The notes: a model not told the origin generated them from the sequence alone. A stretch of DNA of 14,444 bases from Clostridia bacterium (GCA_017464225.1 JAFUDW010000085.1:1-14444), one strand, 5' to 3'; shown: positions 6,095-13,786, counted from the first letter of the stretch. Made by a program: numbers and translations.

Positions 6095-9000
6095 ATGAGG
6101 AAGATTCTGTGCCTGCTCCTGGGGCTCCTGGTGCTGAGCGCGGCTGCCTTCGCGGTTGCTGAAGAAACGGAACCCGCGATATATCTTTCCTGCGACAGCG
6201 ATACTTATCGCGCCGGGGATACCGTGCAGATCACGTATGAGATCTCCGGAGGCGCGCAGCCTTACAGGGATGTCCGGGCCGAGGTCACCACGCACAAGAT
6301 ACTGGAAAAATTTCCGCCCATGAGCGTTGAAGACGAATCCCAGGTCTATGTGAACAGGGAGCTGGCGGTGGACGGCGCCTCCGGCGTGATCACGCTTGAA
6401 GCGGAAGGATACTATAATCAGCTGAATCTGTGGGTGACCGACGCCGAGGGCAAACAGGGCTACGCGTATATTTCTTTCCGGTGCTTTGACGACGCGCCGG
6501 TGCAGATCCCTGTAACGGTCTTGCTCCAATATAAGGAGACCTCGGTCGCCATAGGCGAAACGCTGACGGCGGATTACATCATCGGTTCCGATGCGGTCAG
6601 CGAGGTGCGGACGTTCTGGGAGTATATGATGTTCGGCGGCACTCTGGGGTTCACCGAGACAGAATATAACGCCGGAAACACGGGCAGCACCGCCATTACG
6701 CCAGAGTATGGCGACGCGGTGCGTCTGCGCATGTCCTTCTATTATCAGAACGATTATTATGATCTGATCTTCGCGCCCATTCCCGTGACGGGCTCGGATA
6801 TTGAGCAGATAGAGGCGGTCGTCCGCGCCGATACCGAAACCGCCGTCGCAGGCGATATCGTCAACTTCCACTATGAAATCAGCAAGGGCTTCGGCAATTA
6901 TGAGGTTGTCCGGTATCAGCTGATTTACAACAGATACGACGATTACAACGGGCATTACGGCGATTGGATCGACCTGCCGACCGACGCCAGCGGCGATATA
7001 CAGATCGAGTTTGAGCCCGGCTGGTACCGGTGCTGGATCGATATGCAGGTGCGGGACGATCACGGACTCTGGATGTGGGGGAACGCCGACTCCTCCATGG
7101 TGTTCGCCAAAGAGCTTTCCGTATCCTTTGCGCCCGATAAAAACAGCTATTCCCCGGGCGAAACGGCCAGCGTTGATTTTGAGATCAGCGGCGGCGCCGA
7201 GCCCTTCCAATATATTGAAACGTACTGGCAAGTATCCGGATATTACGGCGACGGCGAGTATTCGGTCGATATCAACGGCAGGCTGAATCAAACGAGCTGG
7301 GACGCTCCCCAGGGCGCCGACAGCCTGCTGCTGGAGGGGTACAATTCCATTTCCTTTACGGTCAGCGCGATGGACGCCAACGGGACGACGATCAATGATT
7401 CCTATTATATCCCGCTGATGACGATGGGGAACAGCGATCTTCCCTTTACCTACGATATCGGCTTCTCCGGGCAGTCGGTCAACGCCAATGAAACGCTGAC
7501 GGCTACCTACAGCATCGCGGGCGATATAGAGCGGGTAAGCTATCGATGGATCAATCTGGTTGGCACAAGCTACTACCATTACGACAGCACGCTGTATCCG
7601 CTGGACGGTCTGTCGGGCAGTGTCAACTATTCCAGCGACACGGGCGACGCCGTGCGGCTGGATCTGGCGGTCACCGACAGCCGGGGCGTCAATTACGTGA
7701 TCCACTGTCCCCGGATCCCGCTGACCGGCGCTTCCATCAGAAGCGTCAGCGTTGATCTGAATACCGAGAGCACGGTGATCCTTCCCGGCCAGACCTTTAC
7801 CGTGGATTATGCCATCACCGGCGGCACGGGGCGTTACGAGGACGTATACTATTATTTCAGCTACAACGATTTGGACTATAACTGGGGGCAGACCGGCTAT
7901 GTCGGCGTGTACCAGAGCAGCGGCGCTGTCAGCATCCTCTTTGAGGACAATTGGCGTTCCGGCGAATTGGTCTTCATCGTAAGCGATTCCGATCCCGATC
8001 TCTCGAGCTCGGCCTATCTCTCGTTCAAGCGCGATTTCCAGGTGGAGGAGCCGCTGACCTTGAGCCTGTCCGTGGATCGGGAAAGCTACCATCCCGGCGA
8101 TCCCGTCACGGTGTCCTACAGCGTGACGGGCGGTCTGCCGCCGTACAACTACAGCCTGGACTGGAGGGGCGAGCAGCGGTTTGACACCGCGGGCGCAAAC
8201 TATACGATCCGGCCGGTCAATCTGTATCATTATGAAACGCTCAACGAACCGGAGGGGACCTTCACGCTGACGGACACCGAGGGGATGAACGGCATCAACC
8301 TGACGCTGATCGCCAGCGATTATACCGGAGAAAACAAAACGGCCTCGCTTGCCCTGACCGCCGACGCCGAAAGCTACTCGGCCGCGCCTTTCAACATCAG
8401 CATCGAGATGGACAAGACAAGCGTGGCGAAGGGGGAGACGATCACGGCGCGGTTCTCCGTGAGCGGAGCGGAGTTTATTCAGTACGCCTGGATCAGCACG
8501 AGCGGATCCGATAACTATCCGATAGGGAACATGGTCTATATTGAAGGCGGCAGCGGAACGGCCTCCTTTGCGCCTGAAAAGGGCGACGGCGCGGCGCTGG
8601 TGCTGATGGCCATGGGCGGTCCGCGGACGGGATATACCAGCTATACCATACAATCCAGCACCGTTCCGCTGACAGACGCCGGGGATTACGTGCCGCTGCA
8701 GGCGACGCTGCAGGCGCTGCAATCGGTAACGCAGCCCGGCCGGACGATCAGCGCCCGTTACGCCATTCAGGGCGGTATCCCCAACGGCGAGGGGCTTTAT
8801 ACCGTGACCTGCTACGCCCAGTACATCCCCGCGGAGGAGGCCGGCGTATCGAACGCCTGGATAACGGACGACTTCTACAGGTACGTTTACAGGCTCCCGG
8901 CGGGCGAGGGCACGGTGGAGGCCGTTGTGCCCGAGAACGCGGCAAAAGTCCGGTTCCTCATGCGCGTGGCCTCCCAGGACGGCTTGATCAAAAACGTCTA

Positions 9001-9610
9001 TTCGGAGCCCATTGACATAGGCGATGAGCCCATCACCTTGACCGTCAGTTTCTACAACCCCGAATCCGACGCGGCCAGAGTCGGCGCGCCGGTCGAGGTC
9101 AGCTACAGCGTCGGCGGCGGCAGCGGGCAGTATCGCAATATCCGACTAACCGTCGCTCCGCAGGGCGAAAACCGTCGCGCCAGCTACGCGCTGTCCGGCA
9201 GCGAGGGCACGGTGACGTACCTGCCCGTCGTGGAGGGATATACCGATTTCATCCTTTCGGCGGAGGACAGCGAGGGCGCCGCTAAAACCTATACGGCTGA
9301 ACTGAACGTGGGCGTTGGCTCGGTCAGCACGCTCAGCCTGCCCGCCCGGCTGACGGCGGTGTCCAGGGAAATGCTGGCCGGAACGGCTGCCAGGCAGGTG
9401 ATCATACCTGAGGGCTGCCGTTCCATCGAAGCCCACGCCTTCGCCGGAAGCGGCGCGCTGCGGATCGTTGTTCCCGATTCGGTCACCGAGATCGATGCCG
9501 ACGCCTTTGCGGGCTGCGACGCCGACCTGCTGCTGGATTGCCGGGAGGGAAGCGGCGCGGCGAGCTTTGCCGCCGCCCACGGCATCGCGTATACGCAAAG
9601 CGGCGATTGA
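6095..9610 (+). CDS. Large secreted Ig-like repeat protein with BspA-like LRR tail
   Basis: This is a 1171-residue secreted protein of unknown specific function. The ATG at 6095 has GGAGGGAG 7 nt upstream, and upstream in-frame codons pass through the promoter and poly-T tract. A signal peptide covers ~1-22 (MRKILCLLLGLLVL, cleavage near AVA-EE). The body consists of ten Ig-like beta-sandwich modules of ~90-110 residues, each opening with a pattern such as YRAGDTVQITYEISGG, YSPGETASVDFEISGG or YHPGDPVTVSYSVTGG. The last ~95 residues form a BspA-like leucine-rich (LRR_5) tail: VIIPEGCRSIEAHAFAGS, IVVPDSVTEIDADAFAGC, ending AAHGIAYTQ. No LPXTG motif, C-terminal membrane helix or S-layer-homology domain is visible, so the anchoring mode is unknown. 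A role as a surface adhesin or binding protein is inferred from the architecture. It is monocistronic, with its own promoter and a strong terminator at 9638. Confidence 0.85.
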   Translation: MRKILCLLLGLLVLSAAAFAVAEETEPAIYLSCDSDTYRAGDTVQITYEISGGAQPYRDVRAEVTTHKILEKFPPMSVEDESQVYVNRELAVDGASGVITLEAEGYYNQLNLWVTDAEGKQGYAYISFRCFDDAPVQIPVTVLLQYKETSVAIGETLTADYIIGSDAVSEVRTFWEYMMFGGTLGFTETEYNAGNTGSTAITPEYGDAVRLRMSFYYQNDYYDLIFAPIPVTGSDIEQIEAVVRADTETAVAGDIVNFHYEISKGFGNYEVVRYQLIYNRYDDYNGHYGDWIDLPTDASGDIQIEFEPGWYRCWIDMQVRDDHGLWMWGNADSSMVFAKELSVSFAPDKNSYSPGETASVDFEISGGAEPFQYIETYWQVSGYYGDGEYSVDINGRLNQTSWDAPQGADSLLLEGYNSISFTVSAMDANGTTINDSYYIPLMTMGNSDLPFTYDIGFSGQSVNANETLTATYSIAGDIERVSYRWINLVGTSYYHYDSTLYPLDGLSGSVNYSSDTGDAVRLDLAVTDSRGVNYVIHCPRIPLTGASIRSVSVDLNTESTVILPGQTFTVDYAITGGTGRYEDVYYYFSYNDLDYNWGQTGYVGVYQSSGAVSILFEDNWRSGELVFIVSDSDPDLSSSAYLSFKRDFQVEEPLTLSLSVDRESYHPGDPVTVSYSVTGGLPPYNYSLDWRGEQRFDTAGANYTIRPVNLYHYETLNEPEGTFTLTDTEGMNGINLTLIASDYTGENKTASLALTADAESYSAAPFNISIEMDKTSVAKGETITARFSVSGAEFIQYAWISTSGSDNYPIGNMVYIEGGSGTASFAPEKGDGAALVLMAMGGPRTGYTSYTIQSSTVPLTDAGDYVPLQATLQALQSVTQPGRTISARYAIQGGIPNGEGLYTVTCYAQYIPAEEAGVSNAWITDDFYRYVYRLPAGEGTVEAVVPENAAKVRFLMRVASQDGLIKNVYSEPIDIGDEPITLTVSFYNPESDAARVGAPVEVSYSVGGGSGQYRNIRLTVAPQGENRRASYALSGSEGTVTYLPVVEGYTDFILSAEDSEGAAKTYTAELNVGVGSVSTLSLPARLTAVSREMLAGTAARQVIIPEGCRSIEAHAFAGSGALRIVVPDSVTEIDADAFAGCDADLLLDCREGSGAASFAAAHGIAYTQSGD
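6170..9305 (+). repeat. Three-domain super-repeat (A-B-C x3 + A) inside the Ig-like protein
   Basis: The ten Ig-like modules follow a fixed cycle. Type A modules (ISGGAQPYR, ISGGAEPFQ, VTGGLPPYN, VGGGSGQYR) are each followed by a B module ending in a shared linker (GDAVRL...PIPVTG, GDAVRL...RIPLTG, GDGAAL...TVPLTD). A C module (ISKGFGNYE, ITGGTGRYE, IQGGIPNGE) completes the unit. The equivalent Gly of the A modules starts at 6215, 7157, 8096 and 9083, giving periods of 314, 313 and 329 residues. DNA identity between units is low, so the duplication is old. Confidence 0.75.
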
Positions 9611-9637
9611 GCGATAAGGCGGCATGATTCATTTTTT

Positions 9638-9686
9638 TCCGCGGTATCCCTTGGCGCGTATGCCGGGGATATCGCGGATGTTTTTT
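9638..9686 (+). terminator. Terminator of the Ig-like repeat protein gene
   Basis: A 13-bp stem with a single G-U pair (TCCGCGGTATCCC at 9638-9650 with its partner at 9666-9678) encloses a 15-nt loop and is followed by TG and TTTTTT (9681-9686). It lies 27 nt past the stop. Confidence 0.85.
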
Positions 9687-9732
9687 GACTGCATAAATGT
9701 ATTATTATTAATAATTGTTTATTTAAGACTGG

Positions 9733-9748
9733 ATTAGTTTGCGCTAAC
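9733..9748 (+). promoter_or_regulatory. Dyad operator upstream of AOR module 1
   Basis: ATTAGTTTGCGCTAAC contains the dyad TTAG-N6-CTAA. A sharper version, GTTAGT-N4-ACTAAC, lies upstream of module 2 at 13888-13903. In both cases exactly 46 nt separate the dyad from the -35 element. The surrounding AT-rich 9687-9794 otherwise shows no gene. The position about 90 nt before the predicted start suits an activator, perhaps LysR-type, but the regulator is not in the window. Confidence 0.5.
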
Positions 9749-9794
9749 AGGTAAAAATATAGCCCAAATGTGCCCATTATATGCCATACCCCCC

Positions 9795-9823
9795 TTTTCA
9801 AAATGCATAAAATGTGCTAATAT
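9795..9823 (+). promoter_or_regulatory. Extended -10 promoter of AOR module 1
   Basis: A -35-like TTTTCA (9795-9800) and a -10 TAATAT (9818-9823) preceded by TGC are spaced 17 nt apart. Module 2 has the same arrangement (TTTTCA, 17 nt, TGT-TAATAT), while the sequence between the elements differs. The predicted start near 9830 lies ~12 nt before the structured leader. Confidence 0.65.
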
Positions 9824-9840
9824 ACATGTATAATCAAACA

Positions 9841-9992
9841 CTGCTCCGAGTCTGGGCTGACCCCCGCGGCCGCCCAGGCCAATGAGTGTCCCCGGCGACG
9901 GAGGCGCTTGCCTTTTGCGAAGGAGCCCGGCTTATTTCCGACCGCGGCATAGGCGTATGCTGTATTCAGGTACGGATAAAGCCGGGTTTTGA
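9841..9992 (+). promoter_or_regulatory. Structured leader RNA, probable Moco/Tuco riboswitch, copy 1
   Basis: The leader between promoter and ribosome site folds into several helices. CTCCG (9844-9848) pairs with CGGAG (9899-9903). CTGGGC (9852-9857) pairs with GCCCAG (9872-9877). CCTT-TTGCG-AAGG forms 9911-9923. CCCGGCTT (9926-9933) pairs with AAGCCGGG (9979-9986), enclosing a 7-bp CGGCATA hairpin (9945-9962) and followed by TTTT. Conserved-looking GCGGCC, AATGAGTG and CCTTTTGCGAAGG blocks, the position and the downstream pterin enzyme fit the Moco RNA motif, whose relatives are linked to tungsten cofactor. That match is from memory. The second copy (13998-14148) differs at few positions, and the differences inside stems keep pairing. 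The final stem plus short T run may be the expression platform. Another ligand is possible. Confidence 0.65.
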
Positions 9993-10033
9993 TGATGCGA
10001 CGCGCGTTTATATTTGCAAGGAGGAGTTCCATC

Positions 10034-10672
10034 ATGGCTGAAACAAAGGATCGCAAGAGCTTCCTCGATAAGGACTACACCCGCCGCCAGTTTTTGAAGC
10101 TGTCCGGCAAGAGCCTGGCTGGTCTGGCAATTTCGACCTCCATGCTCAGCCTCATGGGTGTGACTCAGGAAGCGATCGCAGAGGACAAGGTGCGCTTGTG
10201 GGCGTTCCCGCAGGGCCTGCTTGTGGTCAACGAAGATCGCTGCGTGGGCTGCCAGCGCTGTGAAATCAACTGTACCCTGACCAACGACGGCTGTACTTCC
10301 AGCTACATCTCCCGCGTTAAGGTGACGCGCAACCTCTTCTCCAGCCGCAAAGGAACCGGCCTGTACACCGATGATCCCTGGACGTATTTCCCCGATACCT
10401 GCCGTCAGTGTGAAGAACCCGCCTGCGGCAACGCCTGCCCCATGGAGGCCATCTATGCGGATCAGAGCGGCATCCGCCGCGTGGACGAGGGCAAATGTAT
10501 CGGCTGCGGCGCCTGCGCCCAGGCCTGCCCCTGGCATATGCCCACCGTGAACCCCGTCACCCACAAGTCCTCCAAGTGCATCATGTGCGGCGCCTGCGTG
10601 GAGGGCTGCCCCTCCGGCGCGCTGTCCATCATTCCTTGGGATGCCGTGGTGGCCGCCTCCCAGGCGCAATAA
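10034..10672 (+). CDS. Tat-exported ferredoxin subunit, four [4Fe-4S] clusters, YdhY-like
   Basis: This 212-residue electron-transfer protein begins with a twin-arginine signal, YTRRQFLKLSG (15-25), then a hydrophobic stretch and an AIA-ED cleavage site (after 49). Sixteen cysteines make four cluster motifs: C70/73/76/80, C123/126/131/135, C155/158/161/165 and C182/185/188/192. There is one extra, C87. From memory it resembles E. coli YdhY closely (VGCQRCEINC, DTCRQCEEPAC, KSSKCIMCGAC regions), although YdhY, as I recall, has only a single Arg at the signal. The ATG at 10034 has AAGGAGG 9 nt upstream. An upstream in-frame ATG at 9989 is rejected because it lies before this site and in the leader. 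The AOR gene follows 37 nt later, so this is probably its electron-acceptor or relay subunit, working on the outer face of the membrane if exported. Confidence 0.9.
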   Translation: MAETKDRKSFLDKDYTRRQFLKLSGKSLAGLAISTSMLSLMGVTQEAIAEDKVRLWAFPQGLLVVNEDRCVGCQRCEINCTLTNDGCTSSYISRVKVTRNLFSSRKGTGLYTDDPWTYFPDTCRQCEEPACGNACPMEAIYADQSGIRRVDEGKCIGCGACAQACPWHMPTVNPVTHKSSKCIMCGACVEGCPSGALSIIPWDAVVAASQAQ

Positions 10673-10709
10673 CGGCTGGGCTATCAGCATGATTTGAGGA
10701 GGATATAAT

Positions 10710-12869
10710 ATGTCTGTTAAAAATGGCATCAACGGCTGGGCCGGCAGTATTCTGCGCATCAATCTGTCCACCGGCGCTATCACCACCGAGGATACCCTGC
10801 CCAAGTTCCGCCCCTATGTTGGCGGCATGGGCATCGGCTACAAGGTCATCCTGGACGAAGTTCCGCTTACCACCAAGGCTTTTGACGAGGCCAACAAGGT
10901 GATCTTCGCCGTCGGCCCTCTGACGGCTTCCGGCGCGCCATGTTCCGGCCGCACCACCATCACCTCCCTTTCCTCCTGGTCCAAGGGCCTGTCCATTCTG
11001 GACGCTCATATGGGCGGACACTTCGCTCATAACCTCAAGTATGCGGGCTATGACGCCATCATCATCGAGGGCAAGAGCGATAAGCACGTGTACATCAAGA
11101 TCGACGATGATAAGGTCACCCTGGAGGACGCCAGCGAAGTCTGGGGCAAGGGCACCTTTGAATCCAACAAGCTGGTTGCCAAGGCATGCGGCGCGGAGTT
11201 TGACGTTTGCTCCATCGGTATCGCCGGCGAGAATCTGGTGCCCATGAGCACCATCATCACCTCCCGCGGCAATTCCGGCGGCGCCGGCATGGCAGCCATC
11301 CTGGGCTCCAAGGGCGTGAAGGCCCTGGCCATCCGCGGCACCGGCGCCGTGAAGATCGCCCGTCCCCAGGAGCTCAAGCTCCTCTCCAACTACATGATCA
11401 AGGATCTGGTGGGCGGCAACAACCATCACAACGTCCCCCGTGTGCCTCAGACCTGGGCCGAATACAGCGCCACCGTCAACAACCGCTGGCAGGGCGCGCC
11501 TGGCCGCGCCTGGGAAAAAGCGCCCCACGGCCCCGTAGATACAGGCGAACAGCCCAGCGGTCAGATCAACGTGGCTGCCTTCCGCTGCACCAAGGGCGTG
11601 CAGGAATTTGGCGAGATCGCGCTGAAGTATCTGGTCAAGCAGGGCGGCTGCTCCTCCTGCCCAGTGCGCTGCTATTCCGAATACCAGATGGATGTGCTGG
11701 CCGATTACGACCTGCCCACCCACACTTCCGATACCTGCATCCCCATGTCTGGCCAGAATGGCTTGTTCATGGGCTATAAGCACGACTTTGAGGTGGAAGG
11801 CGACGCCAACATCATCCTGGCCGGCGCCGGTTCCCGCGCCATGGACGATTACGGCGTGGATAACAACTATGGCAACCTGAATCGTGACTTCATCCGTCTG
11901 TATAAGAGCGGCCTGCTGAAGGAGCACATGACCGAGGAAGAATGGAACGAGGTTCCCTGGGAGCTGATGGAGGCCGGCGATCCCCGCTGGCTGGTGGAGT
12001 TCTGGAAGCGCATGGCCAGCAACAAGGGCGTCTGGGCGGATATTGCCAGCGGCAGCTACTTCCTTTACAAGAAGTGGGGCCTGGACGACGCCAGCAAGAA
12101 CAGTGCCGGCCTGAACTTCTACGATGATATAGACAGCAACAACACCAACGTGACCTATAATGGCTATCCTAAGCATCACTCCGCCGAGGACGCCTGGCAG
12201 AGCGGCCTGCTGTACAACCTGATGTACAACCGCGACTGCATGGATCATGTGCTGACCAACTTCGTGCGCAGCGGCTCTCCCTTCGAGGAAGTCATCAAGC
12301 CCGTCATGGAAGAGTACTTTGGCGAGGGCGTTGTGGACCCGCCCAAGAACTACACCCCCATCAACGACGCCAAGATCCGCTTGGCCAAGTGGGCTTTCCT
12401 GGAGAAGCAGTGGCATGACAGCGCCACCCTGTGCAACTGGATGTATCCCATGACCTTGGCCACGTCGCCCAAGCGCCGTTACCGCGGCGACCTGGAGCTG
12501 GACGCCAAGTACATGAGCGCCGTGCTGGGCGTGGAGTACACCTACGAAGACCAGATGTTCGATATGGAGCGTATCTCCCATATGCTCCGCGGCATCACCG
12601 CCATCTCTTTCGCCATCAATGAGGGCAGCAAGAACCTGCGCCTGGATCACGACGCCATCCCCGCCTGGAACTTCGATAAGGATCCGGATATCCCCGTCTT
12701 TACCGAAGGCACCGATAAGATGGACCGCGAAGACATGGAAAAGGCCAAGACCATGTTCTACGAGGCTATGGGCTGGAATACCGAGACTGGCGTCCCCACC
12801 CGCGAGACGCTGCACAAGTTCGGCCTGGACGACCTGGCCGCCAAGATGGACGAATACGACCTGCTTTAA
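10710..12869 (+). CDS. Tungsten/molybdenum aldehyde:ferredoxin oxidoreductase family enzyme, YdhV-like
   Basis: This 719-residue protein belongs to the AOR family, which binds a bis-pterin W or Mo cofactor and one [4Fe-4S] cluster and typically oxidises aldehydes to acids with ferredoxin. Pterin-binding N-domain signatures are visible: GGMGIGYKVILDEVP, GPLTASGAPCSGRTT, HMGGHFAHNLKYAGYDA and SRGNSGGAGMAAILGSKGVKA. The cluster ligands are C314-x2-C317-x3-C321 and C575 (in ATLCNW). The ATG at 10710 has GAGGAGG 7 nt upstream. Length (~700) and flanking genes match E. coli YdhV, an AOR-family molybdoenzyme with unknown physiological substrate. There is no signal peptide, while the partner ferredoxin has one. 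The substrate cannot be predicted. Codon use is strongly biased to GC-ending codons such as GGC, ATC and AAG, suggesting high expression. Confidence 0.93.
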   Translation: MSVKNGINGWAGSILRINLSTGAITTEDTLPKFRPYVGGMGIGYKVILDEVPLTTKAFDEANKVIFAVGPLTASGAPCSGRTTITSLSSWSKGLSILDAHMGGHFAHNLKYAGYDAIIIEGKSDKHVYIKIDDDKVTLEDASEVWGKGTFESNKLVAKACGAEFDVCSIGIAGENLVPMSTIITSRGNSGGAGMAAILGSKGVKALAIRGTGAVKIARPQELKLLSNYMIKDLVGGNNHHNVPRVPQTWAEYSATVNNRWQGAPGRAWEKAPHGPVDTGEQPSGQINVAAFRCTKGVQEFGEIALKYLVKQGGCSSCPVRCYSEYQMDVLADYDLPTHTSDTCIPMSGQNGLFMGYKHDFEVEGDANIILAGAGSRAMDDYGVDNNYGNLNRDFIRLYKSGLLKEHMTEEEWNEVPWELMEAGDPRWLVEFWKRMASNKGVWADIASGSYFLYKKWGLDDASKNSAGLNFYDDIDSNNTNVTYNGYPKHHSAEDAWQSGLLYNLMYNRDCMDHVLTNFVRSGSPFEEVIKPVMEEYFGEGVVDPPKNYTPINDAKIRLAKWAFLEKQWHDSATLCNWMYPMTLATSPKRRYRGDLELDAKYMSAVLGVEYTYEDQMFDMERISHMLRGITAISFAINEGSKNLRLDHDAIPAWNFDKDPDIPVFTEGTDKMDREDMEKAKTMFYEAMGWNTETGVPTRETLHKFGLDDLAAKMDEYDLL

Positions 12870-12887
12870 TCACAGGACCCATCACGC

Positions 12888-12916
12888 GGAGGGCAGCGGA
12901 TCATCCGCTGCCCTCC
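12888..12916 (+). promoter_or_regulatory. Strong intergenic mRNA hairpin between AOR and the third subunit
   Basis: A perfect 13-bp inverted repeat (12888-12900 with 12904-12916) has a 3-nt loop. It is followed by CTTGAAAAGGAG, the ribosome site of the next gene, and not by a T run. It is therefore unlikely to be a complete terminator. It could protect the AOR mRNA 3' end or lower expression of the downstream gene. Confidence 0.6.
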
Positions 12917-12933
12917 CTTGAAAAGGAGATCAT

Positions 12934-13740
12934 ATGGCTCTGTTTGGAAGAAGAAAGCCGGGCTTTGCCAAGGAAGTGGAGCTCAGGCCCAGCGAGATCC
13001 CCGGCGAGTTCAGCGATAAGAACGATCCGGCCTTGAATGATAATCCCAAGGGCGAGGACAAGGAAGCCTTCGCCGCCGCAGCCCAGGCCGTCATGGGGGA
13101 AGTGCCCGCCGCGGCTGAAGCCCAGGCGGAAAAGCCCGAGCTGTTTGCCTATATGCAGTCCTTGCCCGAGGTGAACGATCCTTATCCGCCTTCGGAGGCC
13201 GAGCCCGAGGCCGCGCCGGAGCCCGAGCTGACCCCGACCCAGACGCTGGCGGCCTATATCAGCCAGCGCACCGAGGCAGCCGAGCTGACGCCGCTGTCCC
13301 TGTTGCGCGGCGAAATTGAAAACGCCGACGAGCTGCTGGCAGCCATGGCTGAGGACGATACCTGCCGGACCATCGCCACCGTTCAGGGCGCGAAGGAGGT
13401 TTATTATTACGACAGCGAGATCATGACGAAGAATTACGCCATGATCGCCATGCTGATCGCCGATAAGGATCTGCCCCGCACCATGGCGGAAATGGTTCGC
13501 TGGAACTGCAAGACATACCCTTCGCCCACGCCCAAAGCCTATTTCAAGCGCCATCCCTACTACATGACGGACGAGCAGCTGGATGTGGCGGTCAACACCA
13601 TGGCTAACGATGAAAAATACCGGGATATAAAGTGCTTTGTCAGCGGCAAGGGCGAAACCTATCTGTACTCTGACATGGTAATGTCCGAGCGCTACGCCAA
13701 ATCCCTGGCGGATTTCGCCGAGGACGAGGAAAACAGCTGA
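12934..13740 (+). CDS. YdhW-like third subunit of the AOR module, with acidic N-terminal extension
   Basis: This 268-residue protein lies 64 nt after the AOR stop, with AAGGAG 5 nt before the ATG. Residues 1-15 are basic (MALFGRRKPGF). Residues 40-115 are rich in Ala, Glu and Pro and look like a flexible linker. Residues ~129-268 form a compact domain containing two related ~50-residue repeats: ADELLAAMAEDD...EVYYYDSEIMTKNYA (131-169) and DEQLDVAVNTMA...ETYLYSDMVMSERYA (213-255). No cysteine cluster, membrane helix or signal peptide is seen. The position after the AOR gene and my recollection of E. coli YdhW suggest the same family, but YdhW itself is uncharacterised, so no function is assigned. 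It could be an assembly factor or a non-catalytic subunit. A terminator follows at 13787. Confidence 0.7.
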   Translation: MALFGRRKPGFAKEVELRPSEIPGEFSDKNDPALNDNPKGEDKEAFAAAAQAVMGEVPAAAEAQAEKPELFAYMQSLPEVNDPYPPSEAEPEAAPEPELTPTQTLAAYISQRTEAAELTPLSLLRGEIENADELLAAMAEDDTCRTIATVQGAKEVYYYDSEIMTKNYAMIAMLIADKDLPRTMAEMVRWNCKTYPSPTPKAYFKRHPYYMTDEQLDVAVNTMANDEKYRDIKCFVSGKGETYLYSDMVMSERYAKSLADFAEDEENS

Positions 13741-13786
13741 TGTTTGAACGAGGCGTGCGCGCCATCCGATTCCAGAAATAAACGCG

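Larger units (their letters stand above)
9733..10288 (+). repeat. Tandem module repeat, copy 1 (regulatory region and 5' ferredoxin)
   Basis: This stretch matches 13888-14444 in order: dyad, promoter, leader RNA, ribosome site and first 85 codons. The offset is 4155-4157 nt. The leader from 9842 to 9997 has about six differences in 156 positions, while the coding part has 24 in 255. Similarity falls off upstream of the dyad, so the copied unit appears to begin there. Confidence 0.85.

Noticed and set aside
5870..8722. 950-codon open frame on the minus strand opposite the Ig-like protein
   Set aside because: It overlaps a gene with signal peptide, repeats and a ribosome site. Its own translation has no recognisable domain, and its composition is that of an antisense shadow of a GC-rich gene.
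9687..9732. AT-rich stretch with ATTATTATTAATAAT, considered as an origin or attachment site
   Set aside because: It is short, has no repeats elsewhere in the window and no integrase nearby. It is probably AT-rich DNA between a terminator and a promoter.
9817..10056. Minus-strand open frame through the leader, with a similar one at 13953-14227
   Set aside because: It appears in both copies only because the leader RNA and ferredoxin start are duplicated. No ribosome site or domain is seen.
10629..12815. 728-codon open frame on the minus strand opposite the AOR gene
   Set aside because: The product is rich in Gly, Ala, His and Val with no motif. It arises because GC-biased codons of the AOR gene avoid stops on the other strand.
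13740..13781. 13-codon open frame overlapping the stop of the YdhW-like gene (TGATG)
   Set aside because: It could be a coupled mini-gene, but there is no conserved motif or separate ribosome site. It is too short to support.
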